Shown here piece after piece: positions 22,785-34,044 of a DNA stretch of 64,000 nucleotides. The position numbers and the translations under genes were made by a program. The stretch lies in the NCBI GenBank assembly GCA_030280995.1, contig JASXTE010000007.1, positions 12,959,501 through 13,023,500 on the forward strand, in the 5' to 3' direction. Every line of letters begins with the position of its first letter. Position 1 is the first letter of the stretch. This stretch comes from Hemileia vastatrix (Eukaryota > Basidiomycota > Pucciniomycetes > Pucciniales > Zaghouaniaceae). Under the pieces are notes generated by a model. It was not told the DNA's origin and did no database searches. It saw only the letters and a program-made list of their open reading frames with translations.

Positions 22785-24181
22785 GTGCCAAGGTTTAGTG
22801 ATTGGTGTCCTGGTTGGGCCAGTCGTGTTGCTCATGTGCACACTGGTGATTTTGATGATAGGGTTGTACCCTTGGATGTTGTTCTGTTGGATTTTGAACA
22901 TGAGACCTGGGGTCAGACTGGGTTCTATTTTATTTTGGTTGAATATCTGTCAACCTTGGAGAGGCCAGATATTTGTGATGATGATACTTGGGTGAAAATC
23001 AAGAAGAATAGTCCTAGACTCTATGTGTCAGGAAGGCGGTTGATGAGGAGGAGACATCCAAATCCTCAAGTTGTGGTGACTCAGAAAAAGGGTCAAGAGT
23101 TGGTGTTGAAGTCTTTGCATGAAGACCTTGGTCATAGAGGCTTTGGAGAGACTTATAGAAGAGTAGCAGACAGATTTAGGTGGCAAGGTATGAAGTTGGC
23201 TGTGCAGGGTTGGGTTCAATCTTGTGAAGAATGTCAAAGAAGAAGTCACTTGAAACCTAAAGAGGTTGGCCATGCTACTGGTGAAACAACTGTGTTTGGA
23301 AGAGTCAGTTTGGATGCTGTCCATATTAAAGAGGGCAGGTATAAATACTTGATTGTTTCCAGGGATTATTTGTTTGGTTGGGTTGAGGCAGTGCCTCTAG
23401 TTAATTTGACTGCCAAAAATGTGGCAGAATTTTTGAAGAAGGAATGGGTTTTTAGATATTTGTTGATGAAGTTGGTGACTGTTTATGGTGGGCCAGAGTT
23501 TGGAGCTGAATTCAAAGAAGCTGTGGCAAGTATTGGTTCTAAAGTTAGGGTGGCTACACCTTATTATCCTGAAGCTGAAGGCATGGTTAAAAGAGGCCAT
23601 CAAGTTATCAAGAATGCTTTGGTGAAGATGTGTGGAGATAGTGCTGAAAAGTGGAGGCATTATTTATCCTTGGTGTTATTTGCTGATAGGGTCACTGTGA
23701 AGAGGACAACTGGCTATTCTCCTTATGAATTAATGTTTGGTCAGAAAGCAGTTCTACAAATGGATTTGGAAGCCATCTATTATCTTGGAATTGATTGGGG
23801 TAATGTGTGCTCAACAGAAGATTTACTCTGTGCCAGGATGCGACAGTTGGAATTTAGAGAGTAAAATGTCAAGAGAAGGGATACTCAAGAATGATAAAGA
23901 TAAGAAATCAATCAGTCAGATACTGGGACAAGAAGTTGGCTCATAGACTCAGGAATCCCTTGAAACCTGGTTGTTTGGTTTTGGTGTATAATAGAAGTTT
24001 GGAGATTCAGTGGGGAAAGATGTTTGCTGACAGATGGAATGGACCTTACAGAGTTGGATCTCAGGTTTCTGGAGGTTCTTATGTTTTGGAAGAGTTGGAT
24101 GGTGCAGTCTTAAAGAAGAGAGTGGCTGCTGACCAGGTGAAGAGACTATACCCTAGAGGCACTAGAAGTGAAGAAGATTGA
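22785..24181 (+). pseudogene. Gypsy-1 integrase, catalytic residues lost
   Basis: A Gypsy integrase has the zinc head HEDLGHRG...CEECQRRS, the first catalytic Asp in SLDAVHIKEG, and a C-terminal GPY/F-like module (DRWNGPYRV). The second Asp motif reads TVYGGPEF where Gypsy-2 has TVDGGPEF. The Glu motif reads GMVKRGHQ where Gypsy-2 has GMVERGHQ. Two of three DDE residues are therefore replaced, so it cannot integrate. A frame change occurs at about 23864-23891. Confidence 0.88.
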
Positions 24182-25260
24182 CTCTGCAATGAGGATAAAC
24201 TAAGGACCATTCTATAAATTTTTATTTTGGTCATGCTGTGCATCTGTTTTTTTGGAAAATTTTTGTTAGAAGGTACCCATGGGTGGGGCTTCTAGATTTT
24301 ATTTTGGCAAATGTGGGGGTGACTGATGGGCTGGCTGCTCTATTAACAGTTACCCCAGATTGTCTGTTTCCAACCCCTTCTCTTAATTTGGTTGAACCCT
24401 AGTATTGGTTTTTCTTCACAGGTTTTAGTCCCCTATGACTTCAAACTGGAAATTCTTTTGGTCTTCAAGTGCCGGACTCTTCACATTTATTGGTTTTGGT
24501 TTTTGTGTTGGATGTTGTGTTTTTGTTAGAAGGTACCCAGGGAGGGCTTCTAGATTTTATTTTGGAAAGTGCGTGGGTAACTGATGAGCTTGCTTCTCTG
24601 TAGAACAGTTACCCCATAATGTCTGTTTCAAGTATTTTGTTTATCCTAGTTGAATCCTAGTTCTGGTTTTTTGTTATTCTGGTTTTAGTCCACTATGATT
24701 TTAAATTGGCTTGGGACTGGCTTCTTTGTTTCCTTGGAGTGGTGGCGGATCACTGGTGGTCTCCCATCATTTTTACTTATTGGAGGAAGCCCACCCAGTT
24801 ATCATTTCTTTGGACTGGACTTTCTATGGAACCAGACTTTTTCTCTTTTTTTTTCTTTCTGAATTTTGTGTTTATGTTTGTGTTAAATAGTAGTTTTAGA
24901 TTATTTTCTCTTTTTTTTCTTTTAATTTTTTATGGGGGTTATTAGGATGTAAAGAGGGAAAAATCACAAAATTATTGTGTTACCACATCAATTTCACCTG
25001 GATGTGGGCAAGCATTGGTTGGGAAAGGCTCATCAATTGGCCGGGAAATGCTATTTTACTTTTTTATTTATTTCATTTTTTTTCTGTGTTTTATTTTTAT
25101 TATTATTTTCTTTAATTTCTGATTCTTTTATCTTAAATAATTTAAAATATTTAAAGATGTATCCACATCAAGGTGCATTTGGATGTGGATAAGGTATCAG
25201 GGGATCAGCTGATCAATTGGCTGGGGGATACATTTTGTGATAATTATTTGTTTCATATTA
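24182..25260 (+). repeat. Gypsy-1 structured 3' non-coding region
   Basis: This is homologous to 42591-43480 of Gypsy-2. It contains stem-loop motifs at 24182, 24427 and 24687. A tandem pair of segments starts TTTTTGTTAGAAGGTACCC at about 24257 and 24522. A further imperfect hairpin is shared with Gypsy-2 (CACTGGTGG...CCCACCCAGT, 24751-24801). Two copies of a CCACATC...GATGTGG hairpin lie near 24983 and 25162. Confidence 0.68.
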
Positions 25261-25466
25261 TTTTTGTCAGCCAGGCTACTAGACTTATCAAGTAAAATAA
25301 CTAATTATCTTATTGAGATGAAGCCACACCTTCTTAATTCTTATTAATAATTAATTATCTTATATTTACTTATGTATTACTTAAAATTAACTAACTAAGT
25401 ACAATAAGAAAATTTAGTGATTATTAAAAATTGATAAATGTCCCATATACTTTTACTCCCTAACAC
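25261..25466. other. AT-rich spacer between Gypsy-1 and Gypsy-3
   Basis: About 200 bp of AT-rich sequence with no recognised feature; it may be the eroded distal tail of Gypsy-1. Confidence 0.4.
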
Positions 25467-26684
25467 TGTGGTAGGCGCCTTGCAGGTAGTTTGATTTTGG
25501 ACCAATCAGCTCGCATAGTCCAGGAAGAACAAAGGGGATTCATAGCGCAGTATGTAGTGCTAAACTATAATACGTATTTGTGTGTTTCAAGAACAAAGGG
25601 AAATAGAAGCGCTGAAGAGGATTCAGGGTCTGTGCGCTTGGATTTTGCAGCAGGATGTGCCGCACAATGGGGAATTGTGCGTTATTGATTTAGGACTGCA
25701 AGCGCTGGACAATATGGATTTGGATTTTCCAATAATCGTGTGTTACGCACTAAGGAAGGAATTATGGCTCAAGGAAAAACTCAAGTGCAAAGTATACTGC
25801 ACCGCGGCTAGTATGTTAACTTACTGAAACAGGAAATATAGGAGGTTAACTAGTTAAAAGTCAAAGCAACTAGGATCAACGTTAGAAGGAGTCAAACTTG
25901 GAAGTAGCGCTGAAACAAACAAAGGTACAGTCAGGAGCGCGCATGTCGAGTATGAGTGAAACAAGTTAATACTAGTGTTAGTAAGGATAGAATATTTTTA
26001 GGCGCTGTAGTTGTTACAAGCGGTGTACGTAGTTTACTAATAGATTGGTTATTGTTTTACTAATGTGGCGCTAGAGTCAGCGCTGAAGATCCACTAGGGA
26101 ACTGTGTTTTGAGTGCTGGAAAAATATAAAAAGGGTATCGCATCTAGTAATAAAAGGGGGAGAACAATTGACGAATAATTAGTTAACATACGAGTAGTTA
26201 ATAATTGTGGAGTCAGGTATAAAATAATAGTTTTTTTTCTGCAATCATTTGTTTGAGAATATATTAGAGATATTTCTGAGTCTTTTTTCATTCCTGCATC
26301 TGTGTTTGTATTTCATATAGTATAAATGAAAGATCGCAACATAGAGAGAATATATAGATTCAGTAGGATTGACTAGTATTAGAGTTATTTTATTGCTATA
26401 ATAAGGCATATTCAAAGAGAGTGCTTCAAGAGGGAGTAGCTGTGGATATTAGCGCTTGTTAAGAATAGATATATCCAGATAGTAATACTTGTTTTTACTG
26501 ATCTTTTAAACTCATTTCTCAACTTATAAACTTTCTAATCACATATTAGTGTTACACATTATTGCGCTGTCTTTAAGAATAAGAGTGGCAGGCACTTCTT
26601 TTTAGAAATTGAAAAGAAGGACCAGCCCATCTAGCATTGTGTCTACTGCTTAGTACTTTATAACTCTCTACAATTGCTGTCCCA
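25467..26684 (+). repeat. Probable Gypsy-3 5' LTR (about 1218 bp)
   Basis: It starts TGTGGTAGGCGCC and ends CCCA, with four bases before TGGCATAATTGTAAC. This copies the LTR-CA-4 nt-TGG layout of the other two Gypsy elements. It holds a TATA-like box TATAAAAAGG at 26125-26134 and several AGCGCTG/GGCGCT words. The ends rest on this layout only, because no second LTR is visible. Confidence 0.5.
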
Positions 26685-26688
26685 AAAG

Positions 26689-26706
26689 TGGCATAATTGT
26701 AACTGG
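26689..26706 (+). other. Candidate Gypsy-3 primer-binding site
   Basis: TGGCATAATTGTAACTGG lies four bases after the presumed LTR end, as in Gypsy-1 and Gypsy-2. I cannot name the matching tRNA, and the site may be decayed. Confidence 0.35.
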
Positions 26707-26918
26707 TGTTTTGATTAGATTGTTTGGTTTTCAGGGTTTGTCAAGAGGATGTGATCAAGCCGGCACTTCAGCGGAAGAGTCGTAGGGTCTACAACAAGTG
26801 GATCAATAGCCATTATCAGAGGATAGCGTAGGGCTGTATTTTGAATATAGTTGGGTATTAATTACCAAGTGTGTGTTTATTATTTTTGTGATCTCTGTTT
26901 TGATTTCATATTTCAAAA

Positions 26919-28592
26919 ATGGATCCTACTGCAACTACATCTAAGGGATGTCAGGAGAAGATTAAAACGCCTAATTCGACGGCGACGTTGCCACAGACGG
27001 TAAATACAATAGTTAGAAGTAAAGATGAAAGATTGTGTTTTGTGGGTATTAATACCAAGAAGTTCTTATGAAGGTTTGAACAAGCAGCGGAAGTGCATGG
27101 GGCAACCAAGTATGATATGGTGAGTCAAGTGCTTTTCTTTGTCTCTAATGAGTGCAAAGACAATTTAGAGGATTTAAAGGGGCATTAAGAGCATAATTGG
27201 ACAGCGCTAAAAGAACAGATGCTCAAGAGATGGCCAAAGGTTACCAAGGAAACTAAGTATATGATAAAGGATCTGGATGTCTTGGTAAAGAGGGTCAAAG
27301 CTAAAGGGGGTGTTTGAGACCCTAGGGAATTTAAAAGTTTTAGAGAAGATTTTGATCAAATAGTGGAATACTTATTCAGTAACAAAGATTTTAGTGATGC
27401 TAATGCGTCTTTACCTTGGTTTTGTGAAGCGCTAGCACCAGAAGTTGAATACTGGGCGAAGAGGCTCTTGGATAACAAAGGAAAGATAGTCAAGAAGAGG
27501 GACAGTAATTATAAGTACCCTGGATTAGAAGAAGTAGAAATGGCAGTGGAAGCAGAAATGAAGTTGCACCAAGTTGAGCGTTGTGCAGCTAGAGTTGCTT
27601 TGGATAACGAGGAGATGGACAAAGATGCGTCTGGCATGCAACTGCCTCCTCAGATGTTGTCTCCTAAAGTTAAAGTTTTCACTAAGGAGCCGGATTCAGT
27701 TATGGAAAGGATTGATGAGCTGGAGAAGAAAATAAATGAAATGGAGAAGGTGAAAGAATTATTTAGGCCCAAGAGTTCTCCTCAACCATCACATTTTGCT
27801 ACTATGGTATGTTACTATTGTAATAAGGAGGGACATACTAGGATGAGGTGTAATGCGCTTAAAAAGGATAAAAAGGAGAGGGTAGTTTACAAGGATGGAA
27901 CTACGCCTATGTTGGAAGATGGGACTAAGCTTGTCAAAGACAAGGATCAAGGGATGCGAGCCATGGTCATTGATCATATTAATAAATATTCTATGGAGGG
28001 CAGGTCAAGCAAGGGAAAGGAGCCTGAAGCTAAAGAGAAAGGCAAGGATGCAAAGTCAGTCAATTTTGCAGTTACTTGCGCAGTATTGGATTTTAAAGTA
28101 AAAGAAGGAGCGGTTGCAACGCCACTTACTGCAGTGCGTTTGGAGATATTTGCAGCAAAGCACAAGAAAATGGCCCCACCTACAATTAGTAGGCTAAGAA
28201 GAGCTGGCCCTAGGTATGCTAATCCAGAGGATATGGAGGAAGTAGGGTATACTACTAGAGAGAATACACCTGTGCCTATTGAGGATGTTGAAATGGATGG
28301 TATGGAACCAGTTGGTTATGGTGTGGATCATCAGGTAGAAGATCAAACAATGATGATGGAGGAGTCAGAGGTAGTGCAGCAAAGAGCAGTACCTGCTGAA
28401 GGAATGCCAGGAACAAAGTGCAATACTCCAAAGAATCCACCTGGAAGAGAAAAGGCTGGTGTGAAGGTAAATCAACCTAAATTGAGGATGCAGCACCCGG
28501 ATCACTCTGATTTTCCTAAGGCAGCTGAGGATTTATTTGCGCAATGTTTGAAGACTACAGTTACCACAGAAAATTTGGGGGGGTATTGCTAG
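26919..28592 (+). pseudogene. Gypsy-3 gag with CCHC zinc knuckle, three internal stops
   Basis: This is the gag of a second Gypsy family. From the ATG at 26919 one frame is kept to 28592, interrupted by three stops near 27069, 27187 and 27316. The capsid part shares KYDMVSQVLFF and LKRWPKV with the other Gypsy gags. The nucleocapsid knuckle CYYCNKEGHTRMRC (CX2CX4HX4C) is at 27810-27851. A charged coiled-coil-like stretch (MERIDELEKKINEMEKVKE) precedes it. No protease, RT or integrase follows, so the element lacks pol here. Confidence 0.82.
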
Positions 28593-28601
28593 CAATACCC
28601 C
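28580..28601. repeat. 22-bp perfect palindrome at the end of Gypsy-3 gag
   Basis: GGGGTATTGCT and its exact reverse complement lie back to back, overlapping the gag stop codon and a G-rich run. The position, after a run of G and before TGCTAGCAATACCCC, would also suit a PPT/LTR junction, but no matching 5' LTR is seen. Confidence 0.6.
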
Positions 28602-29456
28602 TCATTTAAAAATGTTGGGAAGTGGTTGGAAAGCTGTTGGAAGGCTGTTGGGAGTTCATTGTGAAACCAGATTTAAATTAATTGGACAAAGATTTGGTAA
28701 TCAGTTAGACCTAGGTTCAACCAAACTCAATCACAGGTTTCTTGGAGCTTGGTGATTACTTTGATTTTGAGCTGAGCACAGATTGAGCAAAGCTTGAACA
28801 TATCACTTAACATATCATAATATTCACTTTCCCATCTTGTGGAAAGCAAAATTTGATATTTGTTCTAAGAATATCTACATATATTTTCTTGCCAAGTTGG
28901 TAACAGAAGGTTAAACTGTAGTATCTCAATTATTACACTAGACTACATAGATATTTGATAAAACATACAATTCAAATCAATTTTAATATTATTGAGATCA
29001 CCATAAGTGTCTGTCCAAAGACTTACAAAAAGTATGTTAGTATCAAGACATCGTTCTAGGTAGTAGTTTCAATTTGGATTTTGAACTGACATCTAAAGCA
29101 TTTTACTATTAGACAGAAAAATAAATAAGTGTAATAAGAGTGAAATTATTCTATTTTGTGATTATAATGTAACAATAAAGCACATTTTTATTGAGAAAAT
29201 TTTTCTTCCTCCACAAACCAAAATTTACTCTATAGGCTCAAGATTTATTTTTAAGCCATATTATTCATTTCAGTTATCATTGATTTACTTCCAATATTTA
29301 TTAAAAAGATAATAATAATACATGTGAAAGAATTATGAGCTTAGCATAGCATATGCTAAAAAGTTATTTTGTCGTTTTATTCAAAACTGATTCTTCATTT
29401 TTTGCTTCAATTCATCTTTTAACAACCACTATCTTCAGATACTATTCTTACTTAAT
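28602..29456. other. Non-coding AT-rich stretch
   Basis: About 850 bp between Gypsy-3 gag and the SNF2 gene. No ORF with family features. It may hold the remnant Gypsy-3 3' end, the left border of the downstream island and the SNF2 promoter, but I cannot place any of them. Confidence 0.45.
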
Positions 29457-31865
29457 ATGTCAAGTCTCAGATGTGTTGGACAGCTCTCAATAACAATCGA
29501 TCAAATTTATATGAATGTAATTTCAAGATTTCAAAACTCACTGACCCCCACGATTTTACAGCGAGGCCATTCGAATGTTCATATTTTTGGACTATTTGAA
29601 GAAAGAAAACCAACCCTTGTCGGTAATCTTTCTCAAGTGCAGAGTCAGCACATTGGACCACTATTGGGTGACATTGGCTCTGGATCTCACCATTTAAACC
29701 AAAGAAGTGCCTTGAATCCTATGAAGCCTTTCTATTTTCATGCTTACTTGGTTCCAGTTTTTGGTAATCAGTATCAACTTTGGGGATGCCTCTTTTCTTC
29801 AAGTACACTAATCAGTCTTGCTAAAGAAGCATTTTCTTCTGCACAAATCAATTTATGTCCAATCCTGAACTACGACTCCACTATCTTTTTTAATATCCCG
29901 CATGTAATTTTTGAAGGCTCTTTCCAAATATCTCAGAGTACTCAAGATTGGAAAGCTGATCAACTTATCCGAGGAATCAAAACAGTTCTCAAAACACATC
30001 AACTTCAAGCAATAAATTTTATGATTGACAATTAACGAATGTTAAAGGAAAAGTTGGATATCATGTGGAGGCACCAGGACAACCATTGGCTTAGAACTGG
30101 ATTCGATGACTATAAAGATCAGTTTCCTAACAATCAATTAACGCCTGAAGGAAACGGGTCAATACTTGCTGATGATATGGGTTTGGGAAAGACACTTTCA
30201 ACTCTTTCTCTTATAAGTGCAACTCAAGGTGAAGCAAGACAATTCCAGGTATTAATCGGAGTTCAGCCACACTGATTATATGCCCCCTGGCAACACTATT
30301 GAATTGGATCAATGAAATAAGTGTGCACTTTGAAGATAATGCGCTTCCTTTCAAGGTTCTTTATGGGAAGGATTGTCAAAATACTAATGTCAATGATCTA
30401 CAGGACACTGCTATTGTTTTAACGACCTATGAAATAGCTAGCCCAACGATTTCAAAAAATCAAAGCCAAAAAAAGATACCGGTGACTCAAATGCTCTTTT
30501 GGTATAGAGTTGTTTTAGATGAAGCTCAGTTAGTGCCCATTTCTATATCTAAAACTTAAAACTTAATTTTTATAATCAATTTTTATAAATATTCTTTTAG
30601 TTACATTAAAAATCCTTACTCGCAGAGGGCTCAAACAATTTTGACTTGGAATCCCAACACCGACTATGCTTGACTGGAACTCCACTTCAGAACAGGCCCA
30701 CTGACCTTCAAAGTCTCATATTTTTTCTTAGAATCAAAAAGTGGAAAGAAGACTGGTTATGGAAGAATTTCCTTTTTCCAGGTTTGCAAAAAGGAAAGGC
30801 TAATTCTATTAAATCAATTAATCACTTAATGAAAGTCATAAGCCTACGTAGAACAAAGGATGCAATTTCGTCTCTTCCAAAAAAGATTCAAAGGGGGATA
30901 TCGGTTCAATTAGCAGATCCATGGAGGTCTAAACTTGATGTGCTTCAAGAAGTATTCACTGAGCAATATGGGCCCTCCAGAAGCACTGACTTCCCTTGGG
31001 ACTCATCTGAGTTTCTAAGAGAGCTGATGATTTTAAGAAAATTCTGCAACCATCCAATCTACAAAAATCTGGATGAAACTCCAACTTTTGATTTCACCTG
31101 GAAGCATTCTGCAAAGATTTGTCATCTTATAGGCCACTTAAAAAACTTTTTGTCTGGTGAAAGGGGTATAAATTTTCCAAATGCTGTTATATTCTCCAAC
31201 TTTGCAGACTTTTTGCAGATGTAAGTGATTCTATAATGAATCGTTTTACAAAATTGTGTTGGCTTATTAAAAACAATTTTCTAATATTTCAAAATAGAAT
31301 AAAAATGGCTTTAGATGACCACAATATTAGGTATACCCAGCTTACGGGTGAACTCAGCAGGACAAAGCGAGACAAAAATATGCATGAATTCCATTTTAAT
31401 AAAAATTGCCAAGTTTTGGTTGGAACAATTCAGGCTGCAGGAGTGGGTATAGATCTCAGGTGTGCTCAAAATGTATATATAATGGTGAGCTCAATGTCTT
31501 TTATTTCATATTAAGAACAAAAATATTAAATTTTTTATATGTTCAATGTTGAAATAGGAGCCAAATTGGAATCCAGCAGTTGAGCAACAGGCTGTTGATC
31601 GGCTGTATAGAATGGGGCAGCAAAATGAAGTAAATGTTTTGAATTATTTTGTACAAGGAAGTATAGAATTCAGCATGTATAAGAATCAAAGGAAAAAAAT
31701 GGAGCTAACAATGTAAGCCAAATTTCATTTCTATAAATTTTAATAATAATAGTAATCATTAAAATTATGTTTTTGTTTTCAAGGCTAAGTGTCCCAAACA
31801 GTGGAAATAAGGAGTATGAGTGTGCAAACCTATTATTAAGGGAGTTTGTCAATCACTCACATTAG
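29457..31865 (+). pseudogene. SNF2-family (HLTF/Rad5-like) helicase gene, spliced, damaged
   Basis: This encodes a nuclear SNF2-type ATPase, an enzyme that remodels chromatin using ATP. The order is an N-terminal unknown region, HQLQAINFM, Walker A DDMGLGKT (30165-30200), the DEAH box, LTGTPLQN (about 30673), LRRTK, GTIQAAGVGIDL and RLYRMGQQ. The DEAH box is split by an intron at 30529-30600 and completed by CAT; without splicing it looks like DEAQ. Further introns at 31221-31297, 31485-31557 and 31713-31783 keep the frame. Lesions are an in-frame TAA at 30033-30035 and single-base frameshifts near 30250 and 30645. They may be decay or, for the frameshifts, assembly error. The 3' end overlaps the opposite gene. 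Confidence 0.85.
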
Positions 31866-32969
31866 AGGAAGAAAGAATTTTAAGGAGAGCAGGTAAATTT
31901 ATGGGATTTTGAGGATTTAAAAGTCTGAGTTGTTGAGGATTTAGAGATGCAAGATATAAGGGAGAATAACAGTCATTTGGCAAACCCCAGGGGACATGAG
32001 AAGGATTAAGGTTAGGGGATAATGTTGAAACCAAACTGATTCTTTTGTACAAGGCCAAGTTCTTTAGCACACTTCCAGAGTAGGTTGAATTATCTCGAAT
32101 ATCAAAGTGTTGTTGGTCAAGATATTGTGCAACTTTAGAAAAATCTTCAGACCTCCATTGCATTAAGATACCTCTTAACGATCCATCATTATCAATTTTG
32201 GTGTCTGAACAACACTTGATGTTTGTGAAAAGGTTGTGATAAGTTTCACAATGTGGAAGTTGTTTAAGAAGTTTAGTTCGGTTAACTGAATTCTAAGAAT
32301 CTTTGTTATTTGAAATAAAGGTCATAAATAAAAACGGTTGAAAAAAAAGGGATTTTCATACTTTTTTTTTATTCTATATTTATGCTTTCTCACTTTGATT
32401 ATTTCTTGAGAGCTATGAGAATCCTTCCCAAGTCTTAATCTATCAGCATGACCTAAAAACCAACGGTGAAGAACTCCTATTTGATTTGAGAAGCTAATTT
32501 GAGTTGAGTCAATTGGATATGCAATCAAATTATTGGTTTTTAAGGCATTGTCCCAGTGTTTAATGAGAATATTTGCCAAGACCTGGTTCCATTTGTCAAA
32601 CCAATCTAGGTTCCAAGCGAAAGTTGATCCTGGGAAACCACACATGCAAAGGTGCTCAATAAAAGATTCACGGAAAATTGGTGGAAACTTTTCCGAAACC
32701 GCTGAATTTGATTCTGGATGAGGTAGTTCAAAGGCAATGTTGCAAGAATTCATGTCGAATGATGAAAATCTGTCTAATTGCTCTTCAGTAGGGTTTTGTT
32801 TCCATCCATTTGATTCTGGTGACATAACCAAAAGTGAACAACAAAAATTGTGTATAGATCTACAAAAGTGAGAATTGAATGGAGGCAAAGTCTCATTAAA
32901 AATTCTATTAAGTGTTCTTGTGTTTGTGGGCAGGTTTCCATGAGGAAAGTAAGAGCTACTAGGGTTCAT
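31849..32969 (-). CDS. Unknown 339-aa protein, one intron
   Basis: The ATG is at 32969. Exon 1 is 32969-32394, the intron 32393-32293 (GTGAGA...TTAG) and exon 2 32292-31849. The 192 + 148 codons join in phase without a stop, giving about 339 residues. I do not recognise a domain. Visible features are an acidic/Phe-rich stretch (QLDRFSSFDMNSCNIAFELP), a Trp-rich stretch (WNLDWFDKWNQVLANILIKHW) and GVLHRWFLGHADRL. The layout resembles hypothetical proteins repeated in rust genomes. Its end overlaps the convergent SNF2 gene by 17 bp. It is the one gene of the island with no visible lesion besides most of the dioxygenase. Confidence 0.7.
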
Positions 32970-34044
32970 AAATAATTAGATTAAGAAAGTGTTCAATTAA
33001 ATTAAACAAAGAGGAAGGATAAATTGTTGAGCTCCAAAACTTTATGATCAAAGTTGATTTAAGGAGAAATATCACAAAAATTAAGAATAAGAAATATTTC
33101 AACTTTATGGAATTATAATATGCATAAATTATATTTTTATATGCAACTTGAACTCAAAAGGAATGGTATAAAATAAAGAGAATGATTATGTGATAAAAGC
33201 AGACTCATTTAAGAAACGGATTTTTTTTTCTTTTCAAAAAATTCTTCCACAAAAATAATTTGTTAAATGTGAGGCTATGTTCATTTTTTGATTACCAAAA
33301 AATTATTTTTGGTCCAATATGATAGTAATACATATTCTATTGAGTAATTTTTTTCAACCTGAATAAATAGACTAGAGTGTCACTTCATCACATTTATGTA
33401 TGAAAAGTTATACAAGGTTTCAGCTTTTATGTAATTCTTTAAGGTTTACACTTTTGTAGCATCTATTATTTGAGTATTTTTGATTTTTTCTTTATAGAAA
33501 ATTCTACCTAGTACAGACCAATTTTCAAATTGAAAGAAATATGTTTGTGATTGTTTTTTACAAAATATTAAACTTATTTTTGGGTTTAACTTTGATTTTT
33601 GGGGTAATTTTTTAAATAATTATGTTAAAAATATGGATTACTTTTCTTATAGTCCATAACTAAGAATTTTTATCAAAATCAAATAATTACAGGGTAGTTA
33701 GATATAACTCAGAAGGCATTTGATAGAAAAATAATTAAGATGCTTGTGCGTACAACAGAATTTTTTCTATGATAGAAAATATTCTGATAAACATGCATGC
33801 ATTGTTGTACAAATGCAGAGAGTATACAGAATACAAATAAAGTAGACTGCATAACTTTAAATTAATATATAATTTATCCGATTAAAAATTAAACATTTAA
33901 ACTTAAATAATTTCAACACATATTCCATCATATTCTTTTGATAAAAAAATGTAGCTTATATTAGCTAGTGCCTTTCAAAAAAAGGAATACCTTCAATCGG
34001 TAACTTCGAATAGCTAACTTATTCCTACAATTATCACAATTACA
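32970..34044. other. Intergenic AT-rich region between divergent genes
   Basis: This lies between the 339-aa gene (-) and the transposase gene (+) and would hold both promoters. I see no convincing ORF or repeat in it. Confidence 0.5.

Larger units (their letters stand above)
16380..25260 (+). mobile_element. Gypsy-1: decayed Ty3/Gypsy element
   Basis: This plus-strand Ty3/Gypsy retrotransposon has a 5' LTR (16380-17468), PBS, gag, protease, RT, RNase H and integrase, followed by a structured 3' non-coding region resembling that of Gypsy-2. No 3' LTR is visible; similarity to the Gypsy-2 tail fades near 25260. It lies inside Copia-3 gag. Stops occur in every domain, and compared with Gypsy-2 some are TGG-to-TAG or CAG-to-TAG changes. 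Confidence 0.9.

Noticed and set aside
22716..22901. Minus-strand ORFs opposite Gypsy pol and integrase (also 23028-23324, 23397-23660, 39277-39564)
   Set aside because: Antisense shadows of the well-supported plus-strand polyprotein.
30299..30559. SNF2 protein with a DEAQ motif ending in LVPISISKT
   Set aside because: The tail is intron sequence; splicing at 30529 restores DEAH.
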